The notes: generated by a model from the sequence alone, not told the origin. Shown: positions 52,793 through 62,249, counted from the first letter of the stretch. The stretch is DNA of 64,000 nucleotides from Opitutus sp. ER46 (GCF_003054705.1 NZ_QAYX01000024.1:434001-498000); one strand, 5' to 3'. Translations and numbers: made by a program.

Positions 52793-53719
52793 TCACACGC
52801 CGAGGATTCGACGGCGGCTCTCGAGGAGCGTCAGGTAACGCGCTTTCATCTCGGCGGAGAGGAAGCTCGCCTCGATCCGATCTGGCCAGGTGGCACAGGC
52901 TTGGCGGAAGCGCGCTCGGGTTTGCTCGATGAGCGGAGCGCTGAGCCCGAGTCGCTCGGCCGCCAGGTACTGCCAAAAATCGCTCGTACGCAGATGGGAT
53001 CTCTTGCCGTGGAGCGGCAGCGCCAGCTCCTCTCGGCTGCGCGGATTGGGAATGGTGGAGTTGAGCAGATCGTAGGCCGGCGATAGCTGCACTTTGTCCT
53101 CCCGCGTGATGAGCGACCAGTTCTTGAGGTGCATGTCCTCGTTGCCGGTGAGAAACGCGCAGAGCAATCGGTCGAGGAGCTTCATCCGCTCCAGCGCGGG
53201 AAAGGTGCAGAAGCGGTCGATGATCTCGATCAATCGCTCCGTGCTGGAATCGTATTTCGTGTCGCGGGTCGCACCGCTGAGCTGCGCAAAGTCCTCCACC
53301 GGACGGCGGGTCCAGCCCGTGCGATCGAAGCGTCGGACAAAGTAGGAACGGGTGTCGTCCTGGTTGAGCAGCAGCCCGTGGGGCGGGACCTCGATGTCGA
53401 GGCTGGCGGCGAGCGACATGGTGAGCGCCTCATTCTCCGGGAGCTCCGCATAGACAAGATGCGGGGGCTTGACGATGTACCGGCCGTTGAGGTCCACGAT
53501 CTCCATGCGTCCCTCGGTCACGCGCAGGACGGCGCTGACCTTGGGTTGCATGCCCTGGATGGAGATCTTGGCCGCCCGCGCGGCGGCCTCCTCCAGCAAC
53601 TGCTCGCGGGTGTAAGGCAGGGGGGCGATGGCGCGCAGCCGCCGGTCGAGTCGGCGCAGCCCTGCGGGCGAATAAGGCCCGGGGCCATCCCACGGCTCAT
53701 TCGTGATCAGGCACCTCAT
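52793..53719 (-). CDS. hipT: HipT-like serine/threonine kinase toxin
   Basis: 308 residues from the ATG at 53719, overlapping the hipS-like gene by four bases. The start (MRCLITNEPW, YSPAGLRRLDRRL) and kinase body match HipA C-terminal lobes without the N-terminal subdomain. The flexible Gly loop is KISIQGMQPK (SIQ at 53-55) where E. coli HipT has SIS. The catalytic loop is GNEDMHLKNWSL and the metal site is SPAYDLLNS. HipT phosphorylates an aminoacyl-tRNA synthetase (TrpS in E. coli). Only the first of the two regulatory serines is kept. Confidence 0.88.
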   Translation of the reverse strand: MRCLITNEPWDGPGPYSPAGLRRLDRRLRAIAPLPYTREQLLEEAAARAAKISIQGMQPKVSAVLRVTEGRMEIVDLNGRYIVKPPHLVYAELPENEALTMSLAASLDIEVPPHGLLLNQDDTRSYFVRRFDRTGWTRRPVEDFAQLSGATRDTKYDSSTERLIEIIDRFCTFPALERMKLLDRLLCAFLTGNEDMHLKNWSLITREDKVQLSPAYDLLNSTIPNPRSREELALPLHGKRSHLRTSDFWQYLAAERLGLSAPLIEQTRARFRQACATWPDRIEASFLSAEMKARYLTLLESRRRILGV

Positions 53720-54024
53720 GGGGCGGGCTCGATGCGCAGGGAGCCAACCACGTCGCGACCGACGGCCAGCAGTTGGCCGAAGAGATCGTCGCGATCGAGT
53801 TTGCGGAGCCGGAGGAGGGCCTCGAGTTGGACGCCCTCGGGGAGCAGGCCTTCGAGCGGCGCGGGAAAGCGGGGAAACTCCCACACGCGCTGGCGCGTGG
53901 GCATGGTGAGCGAGATCGGCTCGCCGCGAAAGGCGTCGTCGTAGGCGAACCGATACGTGCCGTCATCGCACGCCTCGAGGACACCGGCGAACTGGTCCTG
54001 CTGGAAGATGAAGGCGCGTCTCAT
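53716..54024 (-). CDS. hipS: HipS-like N-terminal HipA subdomain as a separate protein
   Basis: 102 residues with the couple_hipA pattern: VLEACDDGTYRFAYDDAF, ISLTMPTRQRVWEFPRFPAPLEGLLPEGVQLEALLR. In full-length HipA this is the N-terminal domain; here it is a separate gene that overlaps both neighbours by four bases. In the E. coli HipBST system, HipS is the antitoxin that masks the kinase. The same role is likely here. It lies between the HipB-like and HipT-like genes, the canonical order. Confidence 0.87.
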   Translation of the reverse strand: MRRAFIFQQDQFAGVLEACDDGTYRFAYDDAFRGEPISLTMPTRQRVWEFPRFPAPLEGLLPEGVQLEALLRLRKLDRDDLFGQLLAVGRDVVGSLRIEPAP

Positions 54025-54353
54025 GGCGAGCGGCTCGGCTTTCTTCTCCCCCTCGAACCCGACGGTGACGGCGACGGCGACGCGGGAGCCGGCGTGATGT
54101 GCGACGATGATGCCTGCGTCGACGAGGCCGCGGGGGAAGACGCCGCGGCGCGATCGAGCAACGGGCTATGCCACACGACGGAGATGTTGAGGACGCGGAA
54201 GAGCTTCTGGAGGGTGTCCCACTGGATCGACTCCTTGCCGTGCTCGACGTCCCAGACGACGGTCTTGCCGACGCCGGCGAGCTGCGCGAGTTCGGCTTGA
54301 GCGAGGCCGGCCTTCCGGCGGTGGTCTCGGATGAGTTGAGAGAGCGGAAACAT
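54021..54353 (-). CDS. hipB: HipB-like XRE-family DNA-binding protein
   Basis: 110 residues. A helix-turn-helix of the XRE/HipB type spans about 5-60 (LSQLIRDHRRKAGLAQAELAQLAGVGKTVVWDVEHGKESIQWDTLQKLFRVLNI). The last 45 residues are Ser/Ala/Pro-rich and end in Arg/Lys. E. coli HipB lacks such a tail; it may bind HipS/HipT or be disordered. It is first in the tripartite operon and likely autoregulates at the palindromes just upstream. Confidence 0.87.
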   Translation of the reverse strand: MFPLSQLIRDHRRKAGLAQAELAQLAGVGKTVVWDVEHGKESIQWDTLQKLFRVLNISVVWHSPLLDRAAASSPAASSTQASSSHITPAPASPSPSPSGSRGRRKPSRSP

Positions 54354-54361
54354 TGCTGCTT

Positions 54362-54442
54362 TAGCGGTAAAATGGACCGATAAATGCCCAGTGCAAGCTC
54401 GAGTCCTTCGAAAGCAGAAGGAAATTACCGCGATAGCAGTAA
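54362..54442. promoter_or_regulatory. Candidate HipB operators
   Basis: TAGCGGTAA (54362-54370) recurs inverted as TTACCGCGA (54425-54433) and direct as TAGCAGTAA (54434-54442). The last two together form the near-palindrome TTACCGCGATAGCAGTAA of 18 bp. Spacing and position directly upstream of the hipB-like start fit HipB autorepression. Confidence 0.5.
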
Positions 54443-54485
54443 AGAAAGGCGCAATGGAGAAGCCTGCCCCCGGCTGGGACGTGGA

Positions 54486-54941
54486 TTATGATCCCTGTGG
54501 CTGAGAATCGCGCCCGGACGCGGCGGCTGGAGGCGGGAGCTTCTCAGCGAGTCGTTTTTCCAGCGCCCCTCCGACCTCTTCGCCGACCTGATAGTCGTGC
54601 GTCAGTCCGCTGCCGATGCAGACGCGCACCATCTTCCCATGGTGCACGCTGAAGGTGGCGAGGATCTTGCCCTCGCGGAGGAGGCGGACTTGGGGAGCGT
54701 TGCAGAGGCAGTCCGGCTGCCGGCGGTAATCTCCGTGGTTGAGGGTCTGCGCCAGCCGCTCCTGCCAGGCGGCATCGGTGACCCGAATGACCTGGATCTT
54801 GCGGCCGTCGAAATGATCGACCTCCACGACATCCGCTTTGCGGACGGCGTCGGCGAGCCGGCTCGCATCGAACCCAAACGACGACGTCGCCGCGACGGCG
54901 AAGACCAGGACGGTGAGGAAGGAGCGCAGCGAACGGACCAT
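54486..54941 (-). CDS. Secreted protein of unknown function
   Basis: 151 residues from the ATG at 54941. It has a signal peptide (SLRSFLTVLVFAVAATSSFGF), then FDASRLADAVRKADVVEVDHFDGRKIQVIRVTDAAWQERLAQTL, a CLC pair, and LREGKILATFSVHHGKMVRVCIGSG. No family is recognised; the strands suggest a small beta-rich periplasmic protein. A further-upstream TTG adds 40 poorly conserved residues. It lies upstream of the hip operon on the same strand but is separated by its promoter region. Confidence 0.6.
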   Translation of the reverse strand: MVRSLRSFLTVLVFAVAATSSFGFDASRLADAVRKADVVEVDHFDGRKIQVIRVTDAAWQERLAQTLNHGDYRRQPDCLCNAPQVRLLREGKILATFSVHHGKMVRVCIGSGLTHDYQVGEEVGGALEKRLAEKLPPPAAASGRDSQPQGS

Positions 54942-55392
54942 GGACAGATGCGACCGGCGAAGGCTTGGGTTGTTTCGGTCAGCGTCCGAGATCGCCGTGT
55001 CGCTGCTGAGCGCGGGCGATGTCCTCCAGCGCGCGCACGAACACCGGATTGCCGCGCACAATCGCGACCGAACCCAGCAACAAGGCCAGACCTCTCCACG
55101 GCACTTTCATTTCACGCCCCGGCTCAAATTCTGTGTGCGGTGGTATCCCTCAACTGGCCCCGAGGCGAGACGCTTCTGGCGCACCGTGCGCCCGCATCGC
55201 TGGGCGCGTCCCGTCGGGCGTCGCGGCGGTGCGTGCTCCAACGCACGTGCCGCGCGGGGACGCTGGTGTCCGGCGCGCGCCCTGTGCGGTGTTGAAACCT
55301 TCCCCCGCTGCGTCCTCACGCGCGTCCGGCGATTTCGCGAAGCGTCGGCTGGACGGAATCGCCCGACCCTGCTCAATGTGTGCCGACCTCAC
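54942..55392. other. Gap of 450 bp before tRNA-Arg
   Basis: No supported gene or repeat. GC content is high and several short open frames exist on both strands without motifs. The last bases (CCTCAC before the tRNA) are also present, inverted, next to the half-tRNA at 57045. Confidence 0.4.
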
Positions 55393-55468
55393 GTCCCCGT
55401 AGCTCAAGTGGATAGAGCCCGCGTTTCCTAAACGTGTTATCCGAGTTCGAGTCTCGGCGGGGGCACCA
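55393..55468 (+). tRNA. tRNA-Arg (anticodon CCT)
   Basis: A full cloverleaf: acceptor GTCCCCG pairs with CGGGGGC (one G-U); D arm GCTC/GAGC; anticodon stem CGCGT/ACGTG with loop TTCCTAA (anticodon CCT); T arm CCGAG/CTCGG with loop TTCGAGT; encoded CCA at 55466-55468. It reads AGG codons. It marks the left edge of a small AT-richer segment. Confidence 0.92.
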
Positions 55469-55687
55469 GTTCGCGTTCGTCTGACCGTAGGGTACCAGAT
55501 CGCGCTGCAGACGGTCGTAGTCTTGTGGGTCTGTCATTTTGACCAGCCTCCGACAAGGCGGTGAACGTCGATGGCCGTGGAGTTCCGGTGACCGTAAGTG
55601 CGCTGAGCACGCGTTTAGACGAACGGATTGGGCAACTTTCGATCAAGAACAGCGAACCGATCATCTGATCCGAGGGAGCGATAGTTG

Positions 55688-56839
55688 ATGGGCGAGAGGC
55701 CGCGCGTGAGCGCCCCGCCCTTTTCCTTGTTTACATGGTCAATTAGTGTCCAGAATTGTGTGATGAACAGATCGGACAACACGCCGAAAATTTCATTTGG
55801 GTATCGAAGAGAAACGAAATACGGCCCGCAATGGGCTTTGATCATCGACGGTCGAAGATTCGCAACAAGCTTGGGACATGTTTCAGCCCTTAGTGGCACG
55901 TACTTCGCTCATGTCTATAGTTCCGAGATTCGAGAAGCTCTAGGCGACAAAACTATAAAGTCATTGCTGGATCTGGCACAATATTGGAGGTTCGAAATAG
56001 AAACTGACTGGCGAGCTATGTCGCTTAACCTATGTCTAAATTCCGACATTCCCGTTGATCGTACACCGGATTTTCGTGCGGAGATTAGGACAGATCCTGA
56101 GTATTGGGATTATCCGTGGAGTGTCGCCGATTTTGGCACCTCTTTGAAGGAGACAATATCCGGTGGAAAGGCGGGAAAGTGCGAATTTGATGACGGCGAG
56201 AACGCGTGTACGGGGATTTATGTCACATTTCCTTTCCCTAGAACTAGCATTACTCTGTCCGCGTTGGTCCAGACTGCTTCTAATGAGATTCTCGAATCCG
56301 TAGAGACTGCCAAGCTCCGCCTCATCAAAGCCGTCAATGCAGACTCGCTAATTCGCTCTTTCAAGCTTCCCGATGAGCATCTTGTAGCATGTAAACAGTA
56401 TCTCGTGTATTTTTCGGAATTTCTTGGACTCGTTGGTGTTTCCGCGAGAACGGAGATCACTGATCAAGTCGGATCAGTTCTGTTTGCAGTGACTCCCAAG
56501 GATGGCCAGGCAGCACTTTCCCGAGTTAACGCGGCCCTCGACCTCTTTCTCGCGCTTCCGAGTACTGGCGGTATTTCTTTCGGCAAGGGTGATGTGCGAC
56601 TAAAGCGCCTTCTGGTGAACGTTGAGCACTTCAGAGAAATGATCGATCTTGAGGAAACTCCCGATTGTAGGGGGGAGATAGAGAGCCCCGCGGGCGGCTG
56701 CGTGCCGAAGAGAGCCACCTTCTTTTGGGGCGGCAAGCTGGCAGTGAAAAAATGGACGCGAGGCCCATTCGAACTAGATCTGCCAGCAATATTGGATGAT
56801 TTGATCCGGCGCTTCCCAATAATTCGGAAGCTCCAGTAG
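55688..56839 (+). CDS. Unrecognised protein on an AT-richer segment
   Basis: 383 residues from the ATG at 55688, which has GAGGGAG 9 bp upstream; an ATG at 55763 is a possible later start. Nothing matches a known family by eye. Noticeable parts are SFGYRRETKYGPQWALIIDGRRFATSLG near the N-terminus, a middle part with FGTSLKETISGG and YVTFPFPRTSITLS, and a charged end with WTRGPFELDLPAILDDLIRRFP. No signal peptide or membrane segment is seen. Base composition is near half G+C, well below the rest of the window, and codon use is relaxed, which points to transfer. It sits between tRNA-Arg and an inverted tRNA-Arg half. Confidence 0.75.
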   Translation: MGERPRVSAPPFSLFTWSISVQNCVMNRSDNTPKISFGYRRETKYGPQWALIIDGRRFATSLGHVSALSGTYFAHVYSSEIREALGDKTIKSLLDLAQYWRFEIETDWRAMSLNLCLNSDIPVDRTPDFRAEIRTDPEYWDYPWSVADFGTSLKETISGGKAGKCEFDDGENACTGIYVTFPFPRTSITLSALVQTASNEILESVETAKLRLIKAVNADSLIRSFKLPDEHLVACKQYLVYFSEFLGLVGVSARTEITDQVGSVLFAVTPKDGQAALSRVNAALDLFLALPSTGGISFGKGDVRLKRLLVNVEHFREMIDLEETPDCRGEIESPAGGCVPKRATFFWGGKLAVKKWTRGPFELDLPAILDDLIRRFPIIRKLQ

Positions 56840-57007
56840 AGCACCGAGGGAAACGGCTAGAATGTAATTCAAAAGCGTGACCGAGTGCCGGAACTTGGGC
56901 GGATTCGCGCGGACTCGCGAGTCATTCCGAGTCGTCTGGCTCACTTATCCGGAACTCCGGAGGGCTTGCGACGGCGGCGGCGTTTTCGACAGAACGCGTT
57001 CTCAAAT

Positions 57008-57045
57008 CGGAAAACCGCTGCTCTATCCAGTTGAGCTACGGGGAC
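57008..57045 (-). pseudogene. 5' half of a tRNA-Arg, truncated at the anticodon loop
   Basis: On the minus strand the sequence repeats tRNA-Arg from acceptor GTCCCCG through GTAGCTCAACTGGATAGAGC to AGCGGTTTTCC, then departs from any tRNA. The match to 55393-55419 is 25 of 26 positions and extends to CCTCAC upstream. The break falls at the anticodon loop, a common crossover site for tRNA-targeting integrases. Confidence 0.7.
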
Positions 57046-57285
57046 GTGAGGCCCGGCGAACCGGGCGCGTGAGTCGCCTCAGAAATGCGAGTGTCACCCG
57101 GTAAGGCAACCCCGCGGTTTCAGGCGGCGGGATACATGGACGGAAACTAGGAAGGTCCGAGTCGGCGCAAGCATCGGGCCGGCTCTTGTACGTTCACGCG
57201 AGCGTCATCGCCCAAGCAAGCGCCGCATCTCGTGCCAACAAGCCCCTCGACTTGACGGCAACCGCCGTAGATACAATGTAGGCAC

Positions 57286-57498
57286 ATGAGCGGAATCACG
57301 GCAAAAGTCTTCCAGGCCGGAAACTCCAAAGCCCTGCGCCTGCCGCGCTCTCTCGCGGTCAAGGCCAAGATCTACGAGGTCACGCCCATGCCCGACGGTT
57401 TCATGGTCGTCGATCCCGCCGCCAAGGCGCGCCGGCTGAAAGCCCTGGGCAAACTTCGGGCACTACCACCGATCCAGGAGGACTGGGTCCGTCCGTGA
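57286..57498 (+). CDS. vapB: VapB-like AbrB-fold antitoxin
   Basis: 70 residues. The AbrB/SpoVT N-terminus reads ITAKVFQAGNSKALRLPRSLAV, followed by an extended tail (KLRALPPIQEDWVRP) that would wrap the toxin. It starts 3 bp before the VapC gene once the stop is counted, so they are co-translated. A TACAATGTA palindrome at 57272-57280, overlapping a TACAAT -10-like box, could be its operator. The upstream TTGACG is only 14 bp from that box, so the promoter is uncertain. Confidence 0.82.
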   Translation: MSGITAKVFQAGNSKALRLPRSLAVKAKIYEVTPMPDGFMVVDPAAKARRLKALGKLRALPPIQEDWVRP

Positions 57499-57501
57499 TC
57501 G

Positions 57502-57921
57502 ATGGCTCTCTACCTGCTCGATACCAACGTCCTTTCGCGTCTCGCGCGGGGGATCGATAAGGACATCTCCGAGAATGTCGCCCGGCACATGGAGGACTGC
57601 GTCTTGTCCTCTGTGGCTTGGTACGAATTGGAATACGGCGCGGCCCGCAGTTCCGATCCCGTGAAGGCGTCCGAAAGGCTAACGTTGCTACGGTCGGCCT
57701 TTCCGTTCGTCCGGGCTTTCGGCGAAGAGGAAGCCGCTGAGGCTGCCTCGGTGCGGGCCTATCTCGAAACGCTCAAGCCCAACGCGCAACCCATCGGGCC
57801 GCATGACGTGCTCCTGGCTGGCCACGCGCTGGCGTTGGGTGCGGTCCTCGTGACCCACAACGTGCGCGAATTTGGCCGCGTGCCCCGCCTTGTCGTCGAG
57901 GATTGGCAAGCGACCGCGTGA
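57502..57921 (+). CDS. vapC: VapC-like PIN-domain ribonuclease toxin
   Basis: 139 residues. PIN acidic residues are seen in YLLDTNVLSRLARG, SSVAWYELEYGAARS and IGPHDVLLAGHALALGAVLVTHNVREFGRV. VapC toxins cleave tRNA or rRNA when the antitoxin is lost. The gene follows vapB directly and the pair is complete. Confidence 0.92.
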   Translation: MALYLLDTNVLSRLARGIDKDISENVARHMEDCVLSSVAWYELEYGAARSSDPVKASERLTLLRSAFPFVRAFGEEEAAEAASVRAYLETLKPNAQPIGPHDVLLAGHALALGAVLVTHNVREFGRVPRLVVEDWQATA

Positions 57922-58128
57922 CGGTGCGGTCACGCGCGGTCATCAGACGCTCAGCCTAGACGCGCGCTAGCCGACGCCCGAGTCGGCGCAAGCATCAGGC
58001 TGGGCCGAAGGCTCGACGGCGCTGAGTGGGACCTTAGCGTGGTCCGCATGAAGGAGCCTGCGCAGGAAGCGGTCGCGTCGATGTAGGTCGAACTCGTCGG
58101 GGGGATTATCATCGCCCGGATTCGGGGC

Positions 58129-58422
58129 GTGCCGACGGAGGCGCTGCTGCGCGAGTGTCAGCGGCGTGTCGCCCAGCTCCATGCGGACACCGGTTGCCGG
58201 GCCATCATGTACGACGCGCTCGAACTCGAGCGGCCGCCCATTGGCGCCGTGCTCACGCAGCAAAAGCTCTCCGATGAACTCAAGGCGTCGTCCATGAAGG
58301 TCGCGATCGTCGTGCCCAACACCGGCATCGCCTACCTCGCCCGACTCGCGTTCGGCGAAGCCAATCACCGGGTCTTCTACAACGACGTCGCCAGCGCCGT
58401 ACTGTGGCTGACGGCGCCTTAG
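58129..58422 (+). CDS. Truncated STAS/SpoIIAA-like protein, probable pseudogene
   Basis: 97 residues from a GTG at 58129. The frame upstream is also protein-like (ELVGGIIIARIRGVPTEALL...) back to an ATG at 58081, but the codon right after that ATG is TAG, perhaps from CAG. Reading through would give an N-terminal strand that fits the rest. The body (CRAIMYDALELERPPIGAVLTQQKLSDELKASSMKVAIVVPNTGIAYLARLAFGEANHRVFYNDVASAVLWL) resembles STAS/SEC14-like single-domain proteins. It is likely inactivated by the nonsense codon or translated from an alternative start. Confidence 0.5.
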   Translation: MPTEALLRECQRRVAQLHADTGCRAIMYDALELERPPIGAVLTQQKLSDELKASSMKVAIVVPNTGIAYLARLAFGEANHRVFYNDVASAVLWLTAP

Positions 58423-58665
58423 GGCGCCGAGTTCAAGGTGGTAAGGGGTAAGGTGCCAAGGTTCGGAATCGGTTGGTGCACGATCGAGCCTCCGATCGAT
58501 CTCTGTTTTCTCCCTTGGCTCCTGTGAGACCGCCTTGGTGCTTTGGTGACTCGGGGTTCTAGGCGCTGAGTCCCCGAGCCATTTTACAGGAAACGGAGGC
58601 ACAGAGGGGTAATCTCAAATTGCTCTGATCAAGGCAGGATAGGGGTGCTGAATCCAAGGCAGGTA

Positions 58666-58748
58666 TCACAGGAGGGCGCTGAGGGCGCAGAGTTCGACCC
58701 TGAGGGACTCTTGATCGAGCGCTCTGCGAGCTCAGCGATCTCCTGTGA
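58666..58748. repeat. Long hairpin repeat, ACAGGAG type, copy C (inverted relative to copy A)
   Basis: The unit from TCACAGGAGGGCGCTGAG to CTCAGCGATCTCCTGTGAG is the reverse complement of 51058-51140 with few changes. Nearby lie CACTCGAGGAATCTGAGGTTC (58783-58797 region), related to sequences after copies A and B. The 506-bp gap 58423-58928 holds no gene. Confidence 0.7.
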
Positions 58749-58928
58749 GATGATCGGATCCTGATTGATCCGGAATTCACTCGAGGAATCTGAGGTTCGA
58801 ACCGCGGCTGGCGATGATTACCAAAACGAGCGTGATTTCGGGGCTGGGCTCATAGTTTGGCCGGCCACGGCGCGGCTGCTGGTTGTGGCTTGCCCCGGGG
58901 TGCGAAGAACGGCTGTTTGTTGCCACTT

Positions 58929-60155
<1,227 letters not shown>

Positions 60156-60215
60156 GCGCCGCTGGCGGCGGCGCGTGGGCGAAGGCTGAAGGAGCGAATG
60201 CTGAAGGACTGAAAC

Positions 60216-60246
60216 GATCCGGCTGATCTGACTGATCAGTCGGATC
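60216..60246. terminator. Hairpin after pfp
   Basis: GATCCGGCTGATC (60216-60228) and GATCAGTCGGATC (60234-60246) form a 13-bp stem with one mismatch and a 5-nt loop, 60 bp after the pfp stop. No T tract follows, so intrinsic termination is uncertain. Confidence 0.4.
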
Positions 60247-60289
60247 TGCCGGAGCCTTCCGCCTGCGGCGCAACACGCCCGTGCGCGAA

Positions 60290-60415
60290 AGGGGCCTCCG
60301 ACTGCTGACCTCTGACGTCTGGCCTCTGACCTCTGACGTCTGACTTCTGACATCTGACTTCTGGCCTCTGGCTTCCGGCTTCCGACCCCCGGCCTCCGGC
60401 TTCCGGCCCCCGGCG
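60290..60415. repeat. Heptamer repeat tract before gspG
   Basis: Heptamers in the CTCTGAC/CTTCTGA/CTTCCGG orientation (reverse of those at 6130-6335), ending about 100 bp before gspG. It carries no supported gene. Confidence 0.8.
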
Positions 60416-60513
60416 TCGTTTGACGCCGGCAGGGGGCGGAGTAAGTAGACGCAACCTCCGGGGCTCCGGCGGCGTCTGGACAAGCTGGGGCTGCTCACCC
60501 AATCTCCAACATC

Positions 60514-60966
60514 ATGCAATTTTCCAAAGCCAAGCGCACCAAGCGCAACCGCGGTTTCACCATGCTCGAAATCATGGTGGTGCTGGCGATCATCGGCCTG
60601 CTCACCGGTCTCGGCATCTCGCAGGTCAACAAGATGCTCGATAACGCCCGCGTGGACACCGCGACGCTGTTCGTGAACACGTCGGTCAAGGTGCCGCTGA
60701 TGAGCTATCGCATGCACATGGGCGACTATCCCTCGACGCAGGAGGGTCTGCAGGCGCTCCTGACGCCTCCCTCCAGCCGCGCTGGCATGTGGCGCGGGCC
60801 CTACGTGGAGCGCATGTCTCTCGATCCCTGGGGCGAGCCGTACCAGTACGCGGCGCCCGGCACGCACAACAAGGACGGCTACGACGTGTGGTCGAAGGGT
60901 CCGGACAAACAGTCGGGGACCGAGGACGACATCGGCAACTGGGAGCGGAGCGCGCCCAAGCAGTGA
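60514..60966 (+). CDS. gspG: Type II secretion major pseudopilin GspG
   Basis: 150 residues. The prepilin leader ends RNRG before FTMLEIMVVLAIIGLLTGLGI (Gly14 then Phe, with Glu at +5). The C-terminal part has DYPSTQEGLQALLTPP and DPWGEPYQYAAPGTHNKDGYDVWSKGPDKQSGTEDDIGNW, the calcium-binding loop typical of GspG. It forms the shaft of the pseudopilus. First of five consecutive plus-strand pseudopilin genes. Confidence 0.95.
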   Translation: MQFSKAKRTKRNRGFTMLEIMVVLAIIGLLTGLGISQVNKMLDNARVDTATLFVNTSVKVPLMSYRMHMGDYPSTQEGLQALLTPPSSRAGMWRGPYVERMSLDPWGEPYQYAAPGTHNKDGYDVWSKGPDKQSGTEDDIGNWERSAPKQ

Positions 60967-61128
60967 TTTTCGCCGCCGCCCGCGGCCCGGAGCGCCGGGC
61001 CGGCCCGGGCGGATGCCGCTGCGGTCGGGGGCGCGTGAAGAATTTGCGGACCCAATCGACCGCCCCGTGAGTCCCTGAGCGGTCTGCAGCCCAGGACCCA
61101 CCACTCTCCCTTTTTCGAACCTGCTCGC

Positions 61129-61725
61129 ATGGCGCCATCCGTTGCCCCCGTTTCCCGGCTCGTTCCGAGCCTGCGGCGGCGCCTTGCATCGGCCCGGAAC
61201 GCGCGCAGCCGGCGGGCGGCGTTCACCATGATGGAGATCCTGCTGGTGCTGGCGCTGATCGGGCTCCTCGCGAGCATCCTGATCGGCGGCGCCGCGCAAC
61301 TGCTCAACGACAAGCCGGCGACCGCCGAGGAGGTCTTCTGGGCGTCGGTGCAGGAGGCGCGCAAGATGGCGCTGAAGAACGAGCGGGAGGTGACGCTCAA
61401 GTTCCTCGACGAGAAGGAGCGCGGCAAAAGCTTCGTCCTCTCCGACGGCGTCGACACCAAGACCATGCCGGTGCCGGCGCCGGGCGACCTCGAGGTCGCG
61501 TTTCTATCCACCCAGAAGGGCACCAATCTCATGATGATCGGCGGCACCGCGGTGGAGACGCAGCCGATTCCCTCGGTGAGCTTCTTCCCGGACGGCACGT
61601 GCACCTCGTTTCGCGTGCAATTCCTTCGCGGCGGCAACGTGCGGCTCCTCGCGATCGATCCCTGGACCTGCGCGCCGATGCTGTCGGCGGCCGATGCGGC
61701 CAGCGCGAGCGGCACGAACCGGTGA
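61129..61725 (+). CDS. gspH: Type II secretion minor pseudopilin GspH-like
   Basis: 198 residues. The leader runs ARSRRAA before FTMMEILLVLALIGLLASILIGG; the residue before the cut is Ala rather than the usual Gly, and Glu is at +5. The rest (VQEARKMALKNEREVTLKFLDEKERGKS) fits GspH. It lies 162 bp after gspG; its stop overlaps the GTG that may start gspI. Confidence 0.85.
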   Translation: MAPSVAPVSRLVPSLRRRLASARNARSRRAAFTMMEILLVLALIGLLASILIGGAAQLLNDKPATAEEVFWASVQEARKMALKNEREVTLKFLDEKERGKSFVLSDGVDTKTMPVPAPGDLEVAFLSTQKGTNLMMIGGTAVETQPIPSVSFFPDGTCTSFRVQFLRGGNVRLLAIDPWTCAPMLSAADAASASGTNR

Positions 61726-61742
61726 ACCCGCAACCTGCCGCC

Positions 61743-62249
61743 ATGCCTCGCCGCCTTTTCCGCTCTTCCCGTGCCGCCGGCCCGCGCCGCGGGTTCACGC
61801 TACCGGAGGTGCTGGTGTCGATGGCGATCTTCACCATGGCCGCGATCGTGCTCGCGGCGGCGTACATCGGCATCCTCAACGGCTACGACGCCGCGGCCCG
61901 GATGGGGACCTCGGACGTCGACGTCGCCTTCGCTCGCGCGTTGGTGCTCGCCGAGCCGGACCGCGAGAAGCTGGAGCAGGGCGGGGATTTCGATGCGGCC
62001 GACGGACGGCGCGTCCATTGGAGCGTGGAGATTTCGCCGACGACGATGCCCGACCTCTACCAGATCGTCTTCACCTGCGCGTTCTCAGGTGGGAACCAGC
62101 CGGTGAAGGGCGAGCCGGAGCAGGTCGTTGAAACCTTCCGCGTGTTGCGCCCGACCTGGGCGGTCGAGGTGGCCGAGCGCGACAAGCTGCGCGAAGCCGT
62201 GAAGGCGCGCATCGCCGAGATCCAGGGCAAGGAGGCCGGCGCCCGATGA
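61743..62249 (+). CDS. gspI: Type II secretion minor pseudopilin GspI-like
   Basis: 168 residues from the ATG at 61743; a GTG at 61722 that overlaps the gspH stop is the alternative. The leader ends PRRG before FTLPEVLVSMAIFTMAAIVLAAAYIG, with Glu at +5. The rest is a short pseudopilin domain with WSVEISPTTMPDLYQIVFTC. GspI, J and K form the tip complex. Its stop overlaps gspJ by four bases. Confidence 0.82.
   Translation: MPRRLFRSSRAAGPRRGFTLPEVLVSMAIFTMAAIVLAAAYIGILNGYDAAARMGTSDVDVAFARALVLAEPDREKLEQGGDFDAADGRRVHWSVEISPTTMPDLYQIVFTCAFSGGNQPVKGEPEQVVETFRVLRPTWAVEVAERDKLREAVKARIAEIQGKEAGAR

Noticed and set aside
56990-57045. Complete second tRNA-Arg on the minus strand
   Set aside because: Only the acceptor 5' strand, D arm and part of the anticodon arm are present; no T arm, 3' acceptor strand or CCA follows.
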